Shown: positions 25,158 through 34,245, counted from the first letter of the stretch. The stretch is DNA of 64,000 bases from Clostridium_AI sp964409685 (GCA_964409685.1 CAYPEJ010000024.1:8906-72905); one strand, 5' to 3'. Numbers and translations are program-made. The notes: generated by a model from the letters alone, not told the origin.

Positions 25158-26855
25158 TTATTCATTGGCTTTTTTCATCTGTTTTTTGCATTCATACATT
25201 CTACGATCCGCAATCTCATACAGTTGATTCATATCACATTTTTCCTCCGCTAATATAGCATAACCATATGCGATGTGAATTTCATATTTCAAATACTCTT
25301 GTTCATTATATTCCTTCATATATCCTTTAAGAGCCTGCAAACCATCTGTTACTGCTTCTAAAATGTTATCCTTGCAAAGAATGACTACAAACTCATCTCC
25401 TCCAATTCGATAGCACTCGCCTCCAATTGATTCAAATGAATCTAAAATTAGCCTTGCACTCTTTACTAGCATTTCATCCCCATTTTGATGTCCTAAATTA
25501 TCATTCACTTTTTTTAAATCATTCACATCAAACATAATAAGTGCAACGGAATCCTGTTTCATCTGAAGCATCTCCAATTGTTCGTTGAACGCTGTCCGGT
25601 TTGCCAAACCAGTTAATCCATCTTCATATGCGAGTCTACCAACTAACTCTGCTTTTACTCCTGCTTTGACTGCACGGATTGTTTTTTCCATACTTGCCAC
25701 CCCAAAGCACATAATAAATAGCAGCAATCCAAATCTTACAAACATTGCATTATCTGCAACATTTCTTTGATAATATCGAAAAAAGTCTATTATTGCACCT
25801 AAAACAATAGCAATCAATCCTATACCACGAAACAGATGAAAAATTCCATTTTCTTCATTTTCCTCATGAATTTTCCTTTTACGAAAAAGCAAAGAAACCA
25901 GTAACAGAACACCTATTCCCAATACAATATGTGTAAATTTTAATGTAATCTGAACATCTGCGGTATTTGTTATTTCTAAAATCCATACACTCAGAAATTC
26001 TATAAAAGATAGTATTGCATAAGCACTCACTTCTCGAGATGCAAAAAGTCCCCTAGAATATCTGATATAAATGAATAATGGCAATGGGATTAATATTAAA
26101 AATAGGCACGCTGCAATTTGTGCTGTTCTTCCATCTCCTGTAAAATATTCAATAGCATGTGTTGATATCAGCCCCCACATTCCCACAGCCAGCGAAAACA
26201 AACCAAGCGCAAGTAATTCATGGTTTTTCTCCTGCCCCATATTGATCGGTATATCTACAACAACCAGTAATATGCCTACAAAAAAGAAAATGATACATGT
26301 CAAAATAGAAATCATTTTTTCGCGAGCAAAATGAAGTAAATGACCTTGAGGTAATCCAAGTGTTACCTCCAAAAATGTAGTGCTCTTTTCATCATAAATA
26401 AGAACGATCTTCATTACTATCGTTTTTCCTGCCATACTCTTTTCTATCGGAATCATACTATATTTTCGTCCGAAGGAATCTTTCACTTCCTGACTACCGG
26501 GATTATACACATCCTGCAGCAGCATATCATCCACATACAGCTGATAATAAACATTTCTTGCAGAAATATTCAATGTATATCCCTCTTCTATATTATTGGG
26601 AATGCTATGATATACCCTGTACTCCTCACCTGCTTTTATATGTCCATCTTGATATAAGTTTAATAAATTAACTTCGTTTCCTCCTTCATCTGTCCAACCA
26701 TCTGCGAATGAAATGGTTTCCTTATATTGCTGATCTACTGGATTTTCCATTTCATATTTTCCCTTTGATATAAATAAGAGTACGAAGGTTAATAGTATCA
26801 TAATCCCATACATTATCCATACCAGTGGATTCACTCTATCTTTTTTTTCTCTCAT
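25158..26855 (-). CDS. Membrane diguanylate cyclase (7TM-DISM-like sensor plus GGDEF)
   Basis: 565 residues. A first helix (about 10-29) is followed by an external domain of about 140 residues. Then come seven or so helices (about 183-380, starting ISILTCIIFFFVGILLVVV) and a GGDEF domain (about 395-560). YEDGLTGLANRTAF, MFDVNDLKKVNDNLGHQNGD and RIGGDEFVVIL show an intact active site. The RxxD inhibitory site five residues before GGDEF is absent (the stretch reads SIGGECYR). It should make cyclic di-GMP in response to an external signal. It starts 26 bp after an EAL-domain gene, so synthesis and breakdown are encoded together. Confidence 0.9.
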   Translation of the reverse strand: MREKKDRVNPLVWIMYGIMILLTFVLLFISKGKYEMENPVDQQYKETISFADGWTDEGGNEVNLLNLYQDGHIKAGEEYRVYHSIPNNIEEGYTLNISARNVYYQLYVDDMLLQDVYNPGSQEVKDSFGRKYSMIPIEKSMAGKTIVMKIVLIYDEKSTTFLEVTLGLPQGHLLHFAREKMISILTCIIFFFVGILLVVVDIPINMGQEKNHELLALGLFSLAVGMWGLISTHAIEYFTGDGRTAQIAACLFLILIPLPLFIYIRYSRGLFASREVSAYAILSFIEFLSVWILEITNTADVQITLKFTHIVLGIGVLLLVSLLFRKRKIHEENEENGIFHLFRGIGLIAIVLGAIIDFFRYYQRNVADNAMFVRFGLLLFIMCFGVASMEKTIRAVKAGVKAELVGRLAYEDGLTGLANRTAFNEQLEMLQMKQDSVALIMFDVNDLKKVNDNLGHQNGDEMLVKSARLILDSFESIGGECYRIGGDEFVVILCKDNILEAVTDGLQALKGYMKEYNEQEYLKYEIHIAYGYAILAEEKCDMNQLYEIADRRMYECKKQMKKANE

Positions 26856-26881
26856 TTGGCTGTTTCTTTCCCCTGTAATAA

Positions 26882-28492
26882 CTATTCTACAACTAAAGTA
26901 GCAGAACCGTATGCTTTAATTGCGTTTCCAGTTTCATCAAATTCGGTTGTATAGCGTACATGAAATGGTACCCTGTCTGAAGTTAATGGTATCACTGCCT
27001 CAAGCGATTTCACACCATTAGCAATCTGCACATGCCAGTCACGATACATATCTGCAACCTCAGGTGGAAAAACTCCCATCTCAATTGCAGCATCAGGATA
27101 ATTTTCCAACACTGGCGGAAATCCTAAATCTCTCTGGCATCGAAAACAAGGTCGCATTTGCTTAGTTGCAATGGTATATTCCCAAAAATATACATTTGCT
27201 TGCTCAATTGCCATTTTAAATCGTTTTTCCGAATCAAGCATGGTATTCATGCGAACTGCCTCGGCAGTTATATTTCGAATCATTGCATAGAATAAATAAT
27301 TTCTCTTACTTTTTCCGATCATACGGATATTGCTACGAATTAGCAATCTGTCTTCCCCACAGCAAGCCGATTTTATGTTACGCCAGGTCTCACATTCTTC
27401 TTCATCCTGTGTTTCAATGGCACGCTCTATGGTAGCAATATATTTCCTTCGATCTTCCTCATCAAACTGCTCCAATACATTTCCAGATATTACGTCTTTT
27501 TCCGACAAATTCATGCCTAATTCTTTCAGATATTTTTTGTTTACTCGTGATACCGATACCTTACCATCCTCATATTCAAATACAACAGCTGCACCTACAT
27601 AATTACTAAAAATCAAGGTATCCAATGATTCTGGAGTCCAAAATGTGCAGGCATCGAGATTATCAATCAGTTTCATTTCCGAATAAAACTTACCAAGCTT
27701 TCCATCACTTATCATCTGATAAAATTCCTCTTCTGGAAGAGGTTTAGAATACAAATATCCTTGTATGTAATCACATCCAATACTACTCAAGAAGCTTGAT
27801 TGTTCCCTAGTCTCTACCCCCTCTGCAATAACGGACATATTTAACCACTGTGCCATTTTCACAATGGAATTTAATATAATGCCTGCTCGATTGTTCTGTG
27901 TGAAACTAGACATGAATTTCATATCAAGCTTTATAATGTCAAAAGAAATATCCTTTAAAACATTCAAAGAAGAAAAACCAGTTCCAAAGTCATCCATCTC
28001 AACCAGATATCCAAGTGTATTCAACTCTTCGACAATCTTATTTACTTCTACTTCTTGATGCATTGCTATGGATTCTGTCAATTCCACACGTAAATATTTC
28101 ACTGGAATATCATATTTTTTTCTTATCTTCTCTAATCTCTCTACATATCCTTCTTCAAAAATATCATATCTAGAAAAATTAGTTGAAATCGGTATTATAT
28201 GTACGTCATTGTCCATGCATTTGCGAATAAATTTACATGTATACTCAAATACATAAAAATCCAGCTCTACTATTTGCTTCGATTCTTCTAATGCTGGTAT
28301 AAATATTCCTGGTGACACCAATCCTTGTTCAGGATGAATCCATCTCACTAAAGCCTCTGCTCCAATCATCATCCCTGTTGACTGATTATATTGTGGCTGA
28401 AAATATGCAACAAACTGTTTTTCTTTTATGGCATTTTCAAATTCTTCTTTTACTCTTTGCGATGTCATACGTTCATCCTTTTGATTATCCAA
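26882..28492 (-). CDS. EAL-domain cyclic di-GMP phosphodiesterase with C-terminal PAS-like regions
   Basis: 536 residues. The EAL domain comes first (about 15-265): QPQYNQSTGMMIGAEALVRW, ELTESIAM, EMDDFGTGFSSLNVL, KLDMKFM and IAEGVETREQ are all intact, so it should be active. The remaining half contains two PAS-like stretches, an uncommon order since sensor domains usually precede EAL. There is no membrane helix. The start is TTG at 28492, with GGAGG seven bases upstream. It is the first gene of the EAL-GGDEF pair; no cyclic di-GMP riboswitch is visible upstream. Confidence 0.88.
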   Translation of the reverse strand: MDNQKDERMTSQRVKEEFENAIKEKQFVAYFQPQYNQSTGMMIGAEALVRWIHPEQGLVSPGIFIPALEESKQIVELDFYVFEYTCKFIRKCMDNDVHIIPISTNFSRYDIFEEGYVERLEKIRKKYDIPVKYLRVELTESIAMHQEVEVNKIVEELNTLGYLVEMDDFGTGFSSLNVLKDISFDIIKLDMKFMSSFTQNNRAGIILNSIVKMAQWLNMSVIAEGVETREQSSFLSSIGCDYIQGYLYSKPLPEEEFYQMISDGKLGKFYSEMKLIDNLDACTFWTPESLDTLIFSNYVGAAVVFEYEDGKVSVSRVNKKYLKELGMNLSEKDVISGNVLEQFDEEDRRKYIATIERAIETQDEEECETWRNIKSACCGEDRLLIRSNIRMIGKSKRNYLFYAMIRNITAEAVRMNTMLDSEKRFKMAIEQANVYFWEYTIATKQMRPCFRCQRDLGFPPVLENYPDAAIEMGVFPPEVADMYRDWHVQIANGVKSLEAVIPLTSDRVPFHVRYTTEFDETGNAIKAYGSATLVVE

Positions 28493-28499
28493 TCAAATT

Positions 28500-28748
28500 C
28501 CTCCAATTCATTTTTTTCTTTAAATCTACAAATCCCTTTTCAACAGTATTCTGCTAGTTCTATTTGGCTTAACTTTGAGGTTTCCAGCACAGTTTGAATT
28601 TGTCATGGTATACCATTTACCTGCTGTTTTAGAAGTGATGATGGGTAATCCCCTGTTCATTTACACGGTTCCTCCATCTATATATTGTGTTGATGCAGAT
28701 TACTATCTCTCTTGTCAGTTCTGCTTTTGATATGTTCTGTACAGACAT
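28500..28748 (-). pseudogene. Decayed transposase-like (IS3 OrfA-like) remnant in the EAL leader
   Basis: No intact gene fits this 450-bp intergenic stretch, but minus-strand frames look protein-like. A 39-codon frame (28748-28629) reads MSVQNISKAELTREIV and then NTIYRWRNRVNEQG, as in a helix-turn-helix. In a shifted frame comes QIQTVLETSKLSQIELAEYC, a stop, then KGICRFKEKN. The latter resembles the VLET...L-EYC-KG block of IS3-type OrfA proteins. Stops and shifts indicate decay. A 26-codon frame at 28606-28526 (MTNSNCAGNLKV...) overlaps it. Confidence 0.35.
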
Positions 28749-28887
28749 TTTAAATATAAAAATTCTTTCACTTTGTCAACTATTATAATGCATAGCTTTT
28801 CATGTGAATTTGTACTTCCTCTATTATAACACCTACTATTTTTTGAGACAATATATATTTTCTTCGTGCCACGCTGGGCGCACTACA

Positions 28888-28927
28888 AAAAAGCTGTAAA
28901 ACCCATCCTGACATTTTACAGCTTTTT
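28888..28927 (-). terminator. Terminator of the haem operon
   Basis: AAAAAGCTGTAAAA (28888-28901) and TTTTACAGCTTTTT (28914-28927) form a perfect 14-bp stem with A/T tails on both sides, so it may act in both directions. Confidence 0.8.
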
Positions 28928-28941
28928 CACCAAAATTTCTT

Positions 28942-30150
28942 CTATTCGCACAGCAAACTAGACAATTCTCTAGATATTGTATTTCCCCAAAAGATCCCTT
29001 TTGCCGTCATACGATATCTCCCTTCTACAAGGTAAATCATTCCTTCGTCTAATAACATCTGCACAACTTCTTTATATTTTTCCTTCTGTTTATAAAGTTC
29101 CTCATTCTCTGGCAAGTGAAGAAGCTGTAACGCACCTTTAAAGCGTACCACTTCCTTATACTCTTCCATAAAATACATCCCTTTTTTCTCTGCGAAGTTT
29201 TCCACACTTGCATGATATTCATCCATATTAATCGGATTCATCATAGCAAGTCCACCAATGGAACCACCTGCCCCAGCACCAAGTGGAAGTGTATCCGCAC
29301 CATGATGACGATTGTAAATATATTTATACTTGTCTGCCTTTACCATCTTAGTAAGTTCTAAAAATTCATATCCTGCCTTACACATATACTCGCTAATTAC
29401 AAAGAACATTTCTTCGTCATTCTTTTCATTTTGCGCTTCATCAATGGATGTTTCCTTCATATCGATTAATGAATACATAGAAAATCCATTTAAATCTAAC
29501 GCAATAATTTTATCTAAATCTGCATACAGACTTTCCATCGTTTGCCCTGGATAATTATAAATCAAATCCATGCTTACTGTTACGCCATCATAAGATTTCA
29601 GTTCTTTCAGCTTCTCATACGCAGCCTCACCAGAACCAATACGTCCCATAACCTTACGTCCAGTGTTATCAAATGTTTGAATACCTACTGAAAAACGATT
29701 TACCCCTTCTGCCACAAGTCCTGCAATCTTTTCCGATGTTAATTCTGTAACCGTTGTTTCAATCGTAAATTCTGCATCTTCTGTAAATGTGAAGTTCGAT
29801 TTCAATGCACGTAAAATTTTCTGTAACTCTTCTGTTGGAAGCGTAGTTGGTGTTCCACCACCAAAGTAAACCGCATCAAATGTAGTAGCTTTCACATATG
29901 CAAATTTCCCATAACTTTCAATCTCTTTCACAATCCAATCTGCATAATGCTCCACAGGCTGCTTCAAACTTCTACGCATATTGCAAAAACTACATATTTT
30001 CTTGCAAAATGGAACGTGAATATAAATCGTTGCATTTTTACTTCCACTCATATTCACAGTTAATGCTTCTTCCACTGTTTTCATTCCTGTCAGATATGCC
30101 TTGCTCTCCGCCATGGCACTATGATGTGTCTTGATTCTCTTACTAAACAT
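28942..30150 (-). CDS. HemN/ChuW-like radical SAM enzyme of the haem operon
   Basis: About 402 residues of the coproporphyrinogen-oxidase-like radical SAM family. IYIHVPFCKKICSFCNMRRS holds the CX3CX2C cluster motif, followed by AVYFGGGTPTTLP, SVGIQTFD and a HemN C-terminal domain with MTAKGIFWGNTIS. The ATG at 30150 overlaps the flavodoxin stop (ATGTTTAG), so translation is coupled; a longer frame to 30195 lacks a ribosome site. Location behind an IsdE-like haem importer and a flavodoxin points to ChuW/HutW-type enzymes that open haem anaerobically, rather than haem synthesis (inference). An HemW-like haem-handling role is the alternative. Confidence 0.78.
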   Translation of the reverse strand: MFSKRIKTHHSAMAESKAYLTGMKTVEEALTVNMSGSKNATIYIHVPFCKKICSFCNMRRSLKQPVEHYADWIVKEIESYGKFAYVKATTFDAVYFGGGTPTTLPTEELQKILRALKSNFTFTEDAEFTIETTVTELTSEKIAGLVAEGVNRFSVGIQTFDNTGRKVMGRIGSGEAAYEKLKELKSYDGVTVSMDLIYNYPGQTMESLYADLDKIIALDLNGFSMYSLIDMKETSIDEAQNEKNDEEMFFVISEYMCKAGYEFLELTKMVKADKYKYIYNRHHGADTLPLGAGAGGSIGGLAMMNPINMDEYHASVENFAEKKGMYFMEEYKEVVRFKGALQLLHLPENEELYKQKEKYKEVVQMLLDEGMIYLVEGRYRMTAKGIFWGNTISRELSSLLCE

Positions 30151-30658
30151 TTCTGATGGAAATCCTTTCGTTGAACAACTCAACCGCACTTGCAATATCT
30201 ACTTTACTTGGATGTAGTTTTGCGATTTCGTATCGTTTTCTCTTTTCAGGTGTTACTGCATGTGGGTTATCTGCTGGAAGTTTTTCAAATTGTTCGATAA
30301 TCTTTGGAGCTAATGCACCTTGGCAGATAAAACGACCAATTACTTCGTTACGTTCTTTTACCAATGCTTCTCCATTGCAGATGGATTTCCAAGCATGTTC
30401 TGAGTCTGCCCAGAATCCTAATGTTGCGAATAAACCTACTGCTTTTCCTTCGATTGTTTCTAGGAACTTTTTAGATTCTTCATTTGGCCCGCCTTTATCT
30501 ACCCAATAGCCAACGAATACTGTATCGTATTGGTCTAAGCTTGTTACTTCGCTCATTGGTAAAATTGTCTTATGTTCCACTTCTAAACCTTCATAGATTC
30601 CTTCTGCTAATCTTTTCGTATTCCCTGTAACAGTTGAGTATGTGATTAAAATGTTCAT
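30143..30658 (-). CDS. Flavodoxin-family protein
   Basis: About 171 residues. The FMN phosphate loop is STVTGNTKRLA near the N-terminus, after the strand MNILITY; VFVGYWVDKGGPNEESKKFL and GLFATLGFWADSEHAW supply the other flavin loops. The C-terminal extension (TPEKRKRYEIAKLHPSK) is typical of the clostridial flavodoxins found with haem or bilin genes. It probably donates electrons to the adjacent radical SAM enzyme. The ATG at 30658 has GGAGA upstream; the ATG at 30670 is an alternative. Confidence 0.82.
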   Translation of the reverse strand: MNILITYSTVTGNTKRLAEGIYEGLEVEHKTILPMSEVTSLDQYDTVFVGYWVDKGGPNEESKKFLETIEGKAVGLFATLGFWADSEHAWKSICNGEALVKERNEVIGRFICQGALAPKIIEQFEKLPADNPHAVTPEKRKRYEIAKLHPSKVDIASAVELFNERISIRNV

Positions 30659-30681
30659 GTTGTTCTCCATCTCTCTTCTTT

Positions 30682-30713
30682 TGTTCTATTGTTCTATTGT
30701 TCTATCGTTCTTT
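30682..30713 (-). repeat. 8-bp tandem repeat between ATPase and flavodoxin genes
   Basis: TTGTTCTA three times, then a degenerate TCGTTCTT reaching into the ATPase stop codon. It fills the short gap just upstream of the flavodoxin ribosome site and could vary in copy number. Confidence 0.8.
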
Positions 30714-31488
30714 AGTTTGACGCCACAATCGGCATAATGTACTGACATTGATTTTTCTGACACCAACGAATGTCTGCATGAATTCCATACACTTCTTTTA
30801 AACGTTCTTGTGTAATGGCTTCTTCGGATGCCCCCGCATACATTAACCGTCCTTGCTTCATAATAAATAACTCATCACTAAACTGAATCGCTTGATTAAT
30901 ATCATGAAGTACCATAATAATGGTCATTCCATACTCTTTATTTAATGTACGTACCAAATTCAATATTTCTAACTGATAAAATATATCCAGATACGTAGTT
31001 GGTTCGTCTAAAAATAATATCTCTGTCTTTTGCGCTAATGCCATCGCAATCCACGCTCTCTGTCTCTCTCCACCAGAAAGTTGACTAATGCGCTTCTTTG
31101 CCATATGGGACAGATTCGTTACTTCTAAAGCCCACGCAACTACCTCTTCTTCCTCTTCATCACTAGTTGCAAAGAAAGACTGATATGGACTACGACCAAA
31201 ACTTACTAATCGTTCCACTGTTAAATCATCTGGTGCTGAATTTTGTTGATGTACAATTGCCATCTTCTTTGCAATGTCTTTTGTACGCAGACAAGAAAGC
31301 TCTTTTCCATCTACTACAATACTACCATTGGTAGGTTTTAATTGATTGACTAATACATTTAATAACGTAGATTTTCCAGAACCGTTTGGTCCTAGAATGG
31401 TGGTAATCTTACCACGCTTAATTTCCCCATTTAATTGCTGTATAAATGGTTTATCACTATATGAAAAATCAATATTTCTAATTTCCAT
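30712..31488 (-). CDS. Haem/iron-complex ABC transporter ATPase
   Basis: 258 residues of the FecE/HmuV type: Walker A GPNGSGKST (near 34), Q-loop IVHQQNSAP, signature LSGGERQRAWIAMAL and Walker B EILFLDEPT, then LHDINQAIQFSD. It powers the FecCD permease encoded directly upstream, whose stop it overlaps by 11 bp. Together with the IsdE-like binding protein it forms a complete importer. Confidence 0.92.
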   Translation of the reverse strand: MEIRNIDFSYSDKPFIQQLNGEIKRGKITTILGPNGSGKSTLLNVLVNQLKPTNGSIVVDGKELSCLRTKDIAKKMAIVHQQNSAPDDLTVERLVSFGRSPYQSFFATSDEEEEEVVAWALEVTNLSHMAKKRISQLSGGERQRAWIAMALAQKTEILFLDEPTTYLDIFYQLEILNLVRTLNKEYGMTIIMVLHDINQAIQFSDELFIMKQGRLMYAGASEEAITQERLKEVYGIHADIRWCQKNQCQYIMPIVASN

Positions 31489-32461
31489 AACGATTCCCGT
31501 CCTTTCTTAATAGGTATAAAAAGAATGGACCTCCGATAACGGTCATAATAATTCCTACAGGAATCTCATAAGGTGAAATAACACATCTGCCGATTGTATC
31601 TGCTATCAATAATACGAAAGAACCAAATAGTGCGGAAAATGGTAGTAGTACTTTATGATCAGACCCCATAAGCATTCTTCCAATGTGAGGTACTACTAAC
31701 CCGATAAATCCAATGATTCCAACATAAGCTGTAGAAACACCTGCCAATAATACCGCTACTGCGGATACGATAACTCGTAATACATTTGGATTAAATCCTA
31801 AACTTTTAGCATTTTTATCGCCTAGTGCTAACACGTTACAACTTTTACTAAGAGGCATGGCAATTGCTAAACCTATTACAGTAAAAATAAGAAGCATCCA
31901 CACTTGTGACCAACTTTTTTTACTTAAGTCACCATTTAACCAAGAAAGCACCCCTGATAAGCTTTCACTATTCATAATGGAAATTAAACTGGACATACCA
32001 CCAAGCATAGAGTTAACTGCTACACCTGCTAAAATAATTCGTACTGCTGAAATTCCCTTTTTCCAAGCTAATGAATAAATTAAGAAACATGCTGCCATTC
32101 CACCTAAAAACCCAAATAGAGGAATGCTACTTTGTAAACTTGGAACATAGAGCATCACAATCATGACAACTAGTCCTGCACCTGAAGAAATTCCTGTAAT
32201 ACCAGGGTCTGCAAGGGGATTTCTCATAACCCCCTGCAATAACACACCTGATACAGACAAGTTGGCACCTACCAATACCGCCATGATGACTCTAGGAATT
32301 CGAATATCTCGAACAATGCCACCTTTTCCACCACCACCTTGCAGAATGCAATCAATGATTTCACGGACTGGCACCGACACACTACCTACTGATATCGCCA
32401 TAAGAATGGAAACACACAGTAGAGTGCTTACGATTCCAAAGGCTACCACTCGTTTTTTCAT
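31478..32461 (-). CDS. Haem/iron-complex ABC transporter permease (FecCD family)
   Basis: 327 residues with about nine or ten membrane helices. Family landmarks: IRIPRVIMAVLVGANLSVSG, LQGVMRNPLADPGITGISSGAG and YVGIIGFIGLVVPHIGRML. It forms the membrane channel, presumably as a homodimer since only one permease gene is present. It begins 6 bp after the binding-protein stop and overlaps the ATPase gene. Confidence 0.92.
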   Translation of the reverse strand: MKKRVVAFGIVSTLLCVSILMAISVGSVSVPVREIIDCILQGGGGKGGIVRDIRIPRVIMAVLVGANLSVSGVLLQGVMRNPLADPGITGISSGAGLVVMIVMLYVPSLQSSIPLFGFLGGMAACFLIYSLAWKKGISAVRIILAGVAVNSMLGGMSSLISIMNSESLSGVLSWLNGDLSKKSWSQVWMLLIFTVIGLAIAMPLSKSCNVLALGDKNAKSLGFNPNVLRVIVSAVAVLLAGVSTAYVGIIGFIGLVVPHIGRMLMGSDHKVLLPFSALFGSFVLLIADTIGRCVISPYEIPVGIIMTVIGGPFFLYLLRKDGNRYGN

Positions 32462-32467
32462 CTTTTA

Positions 32468-33394
32468 TTACTCCGCGTATAAGATTTCTGTTAATTGTTG
32501 CATTGCATCTACAGCTTGTAAATTTGCACTCATACCAAAATAGTTTGGATCTAATGCGATTACTTTGTCATTTTTCACTGCATCAAAGTTCTGCCAAGCT
32601 TCATTTGTAGCGAATTCTTCTTCAAATGCTTTTAAAGATTCTTCTGGATTTGCATGTGACATAAATAAAATGTAATCTGGATTTTTATCTGCTAAGTATT
32701 CCATATCCACAGGACTAAAGCTACTTGGTGCGTCTACTAATACATTTTCACCACCAACACGTTTTACTAAGTCCCCTACATATGAACTTTCAGAAGCTAC
32801 CATGAAAGAAGTACCTGCACCAAAGATAATTAATACGGATGGTGCTTCTTTTCCTTCTATGCTTGTTACAACGCTAGTTTCTTGTTCTTCTAAAGATTTC
32901 ACAAGGTCAGCGGCTTCTGTTGCTTTCCCAAAACGTTCACCTAAAGTTACGATACCTTCTTTTAATCCATCATAGCTGGATAAGTTTACGAATACAGATT
33001 CAATTCCTAATTGGTCGAATTGAGATTTCATATCGACAGATAAAGAATCAACGGATATTACTACTGTTGGTTCTAAAGAAGCGATAATTTCCATATCTGG
33101 TGTCATGGCACTACCGATACGAGTTACGTCTGCAACGCTTTCTGGCAAATCGTAAGAACTTGTTGGTACACCTACCATAGGAATTCCTAATGCATCTAAA
33201 ATATGAACCCCTGGTACAGTGGCTACTACAACACGTTCTTCTGTTCCTGTTGTATCTTCAACATCTTTATTTGCTTCTACTACTTCACCTGTTGTGTTAA
33301 TATTTTTCTCTACGTTGTGATTGCCACAACCAACAGCGAATGCACCCATGCATACTGTTACTGCGATTAATACAGCTCTTTTTAAGTGAAACAT
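32468..33394 (-). CDS. IsdE-like haem-binding lipoprotein
   Basis: 308 residues: signal peptide with lipobox FAVGC (Cys23), then a class III binding-protein fold. It is close in text to staphylococcal IsdE: VVVATVPGVHILDALGIPMVGVP, SAMTPDMEI, SSYVGDLVKRVGGENV and AFEEEFATNEAWQNFDAVKN. The region of IsdE's axial methionine is kept (AMTPDM, Met97/Met101), and a histidine (His247 in MSHANPEE) lies where IsdE has its haem histidine. This makes haem the best guess for the ligand. It is the first gene of the operon, divergent from an AraC regulator. Confidence 0.85.
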   Translation of the reverse strand: MFHLKRAVLIAVTVCMGAFAVGCGNHNVEKNINTTGEVVEANKDVEDTTGTEERVVVATVPGVHILDALGIPMVGVPTSSYDLPESVADVTRIGSAMTPDMEIIASLEPTVVISVDSLSVDMKSQFDQLGIESVFVNLSSYDGLKEGIVTLGERFGKATEAADLVKSLEEQETSVVTSIEGKEAPSVLIIFGAGTSFMVASESSYVGDLVKRVGGENVLVDAPSSFSPVDMEYLADKNPDYILFMSHANPEESLKAFEEEFATNEAWQNFDAVKNDKVIALDPNYFGMSANLQAVDAMQQLTEILYAE

Positions 33395-33482
33395 CTTTTG
33401 TTCTCCTTTGATTTCGATTTTCTAAATTTCCTCTTTTGTCTTAGCTTTCTATATGCTACCCGACTTATAAACCACCAATATA

Positions 33483-33545
33483 ATTGATAACTTTTCTCAG
33501 TCGGTTAGTTTTCGCTAACTTTCTTGATGATAACATGATATAATA
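33483..33545. promoter_or_regulatory. Divergent regulatory region between haem operon and araC gene
   Basis: GTTAG-TTTTCG-CTAAC (33504-33519) is an inverted repeat flanked by TTGATAAC (from 33484) and TGATGATAAC. An extended -10 TGATATAAT at about 33536-33544 serves the plus-strand AraC gene. It is a plausible operator for haem- or iron-dependent control; it is not a recognisable Fur box. Confidence 0.4.
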
Positions 33546-33603
33546 CAAAAATGTTATAAAATATTTATATGTTTTTTCAAAATATTGAACATCAGGAGCA
33601 CAA

Positions 33604-34245
33604 ATGACAACAAATTTATACAACCATTTAGAAATGTGCCATATGTTGTATCAGGGAAATACAACACAGGCAATTGCACTTTATTATGAAAAGATTACAG
33701 AATTACCTTTAGAAGGACATCAGATACAGAAGAGTTTTTTAGCTAGTGTGAACTATGCAATTTATAATTACATTTTACATCACGAAAATATATCGTTACA
33801 TGATTGCTGTCACAAGAATGAAAAATTGATTCATTCACACAGCTCCTCTTCTTTTAAAGAAATTGGGGAGAATATTATTCGTTCTTATGCAACTTGCGTT
33901 GACTATCGGATTGTAAAATATAAAAATGAACATATCAAGAAAGCTGTTGCATATATTCATGAACATTTAGATGAGGAACTTTCGTTAGATATTGTATGTA
34001 GGGAAATCAATGTAAATAAATGTTACTTTTGTAAATTGTTTAAGCAAGAGGTAAAAATGAGCTTTTGCCAGTACATCTTAAATGAACGAATTCGACTTGC
34101 AAGGCAGTTACTGTCTAAAACCGACTATTCTGTGCAAGTGATAGCAGAAAAATGTGGATTTTCCAATTGTTCCTATTTTTGTACTTGCTTTAAGAAAATT
34201 ACAGGGTACAGTCCCAGCAAGGTGAAATCCCAAGTATTATCTTGA
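33604..34245 (+). CDS. AraC-family transcriptional regulator
   Basis: 213 residues: an unrecognised N-terminal half and a C-terminal double helix-turn-helix (about 110-210). The latter includes IHEHLDEELSLDIVCREINVN and CGFSNCSYFCTCFKKITGYSPS. The protein is rich in Cys and His (MCHMLY, HDCCHKNEKLIHSHS, KCYFCKLF), which might bind metal or haem. It is transcribed away from the haem operon across a 210-bp region and is its likely regulator (inference). Confidence 0.85.
   Translation: MTTNLYNHLEMCHMLYQGNTTQAIALYYEKITELPLEGHQIQKSFLASVNYAIYNYILHHENISLHDCCHKNEKLIHSHSSSSFKEIGENIIRSYATCVDYRIVKYKNEHIKKAVAYIHEHLDEELSLDIVCREINVNKCYFCKLFKQEVKMSFCQYILNERIRLARQLLSKTDYSVQVIAEKCGFSNCSYFCTCFKKITGYSPSKVKSQVLS

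Noticed and set aside
28493..28760. Cyclic di-GMP riboswitch upstream of the EAL gene
   Set aside because: I looked for the GEMM core motifs and the class II features and found neither; the region reads better as a decayed transposase.
33483..33545. Fur box for the haem operon
   Set aside because: GTTAG-N6-CTAAC and TTGATAAC do not form the 19-bp GATAATGATAATCATTATC-type palindrome.
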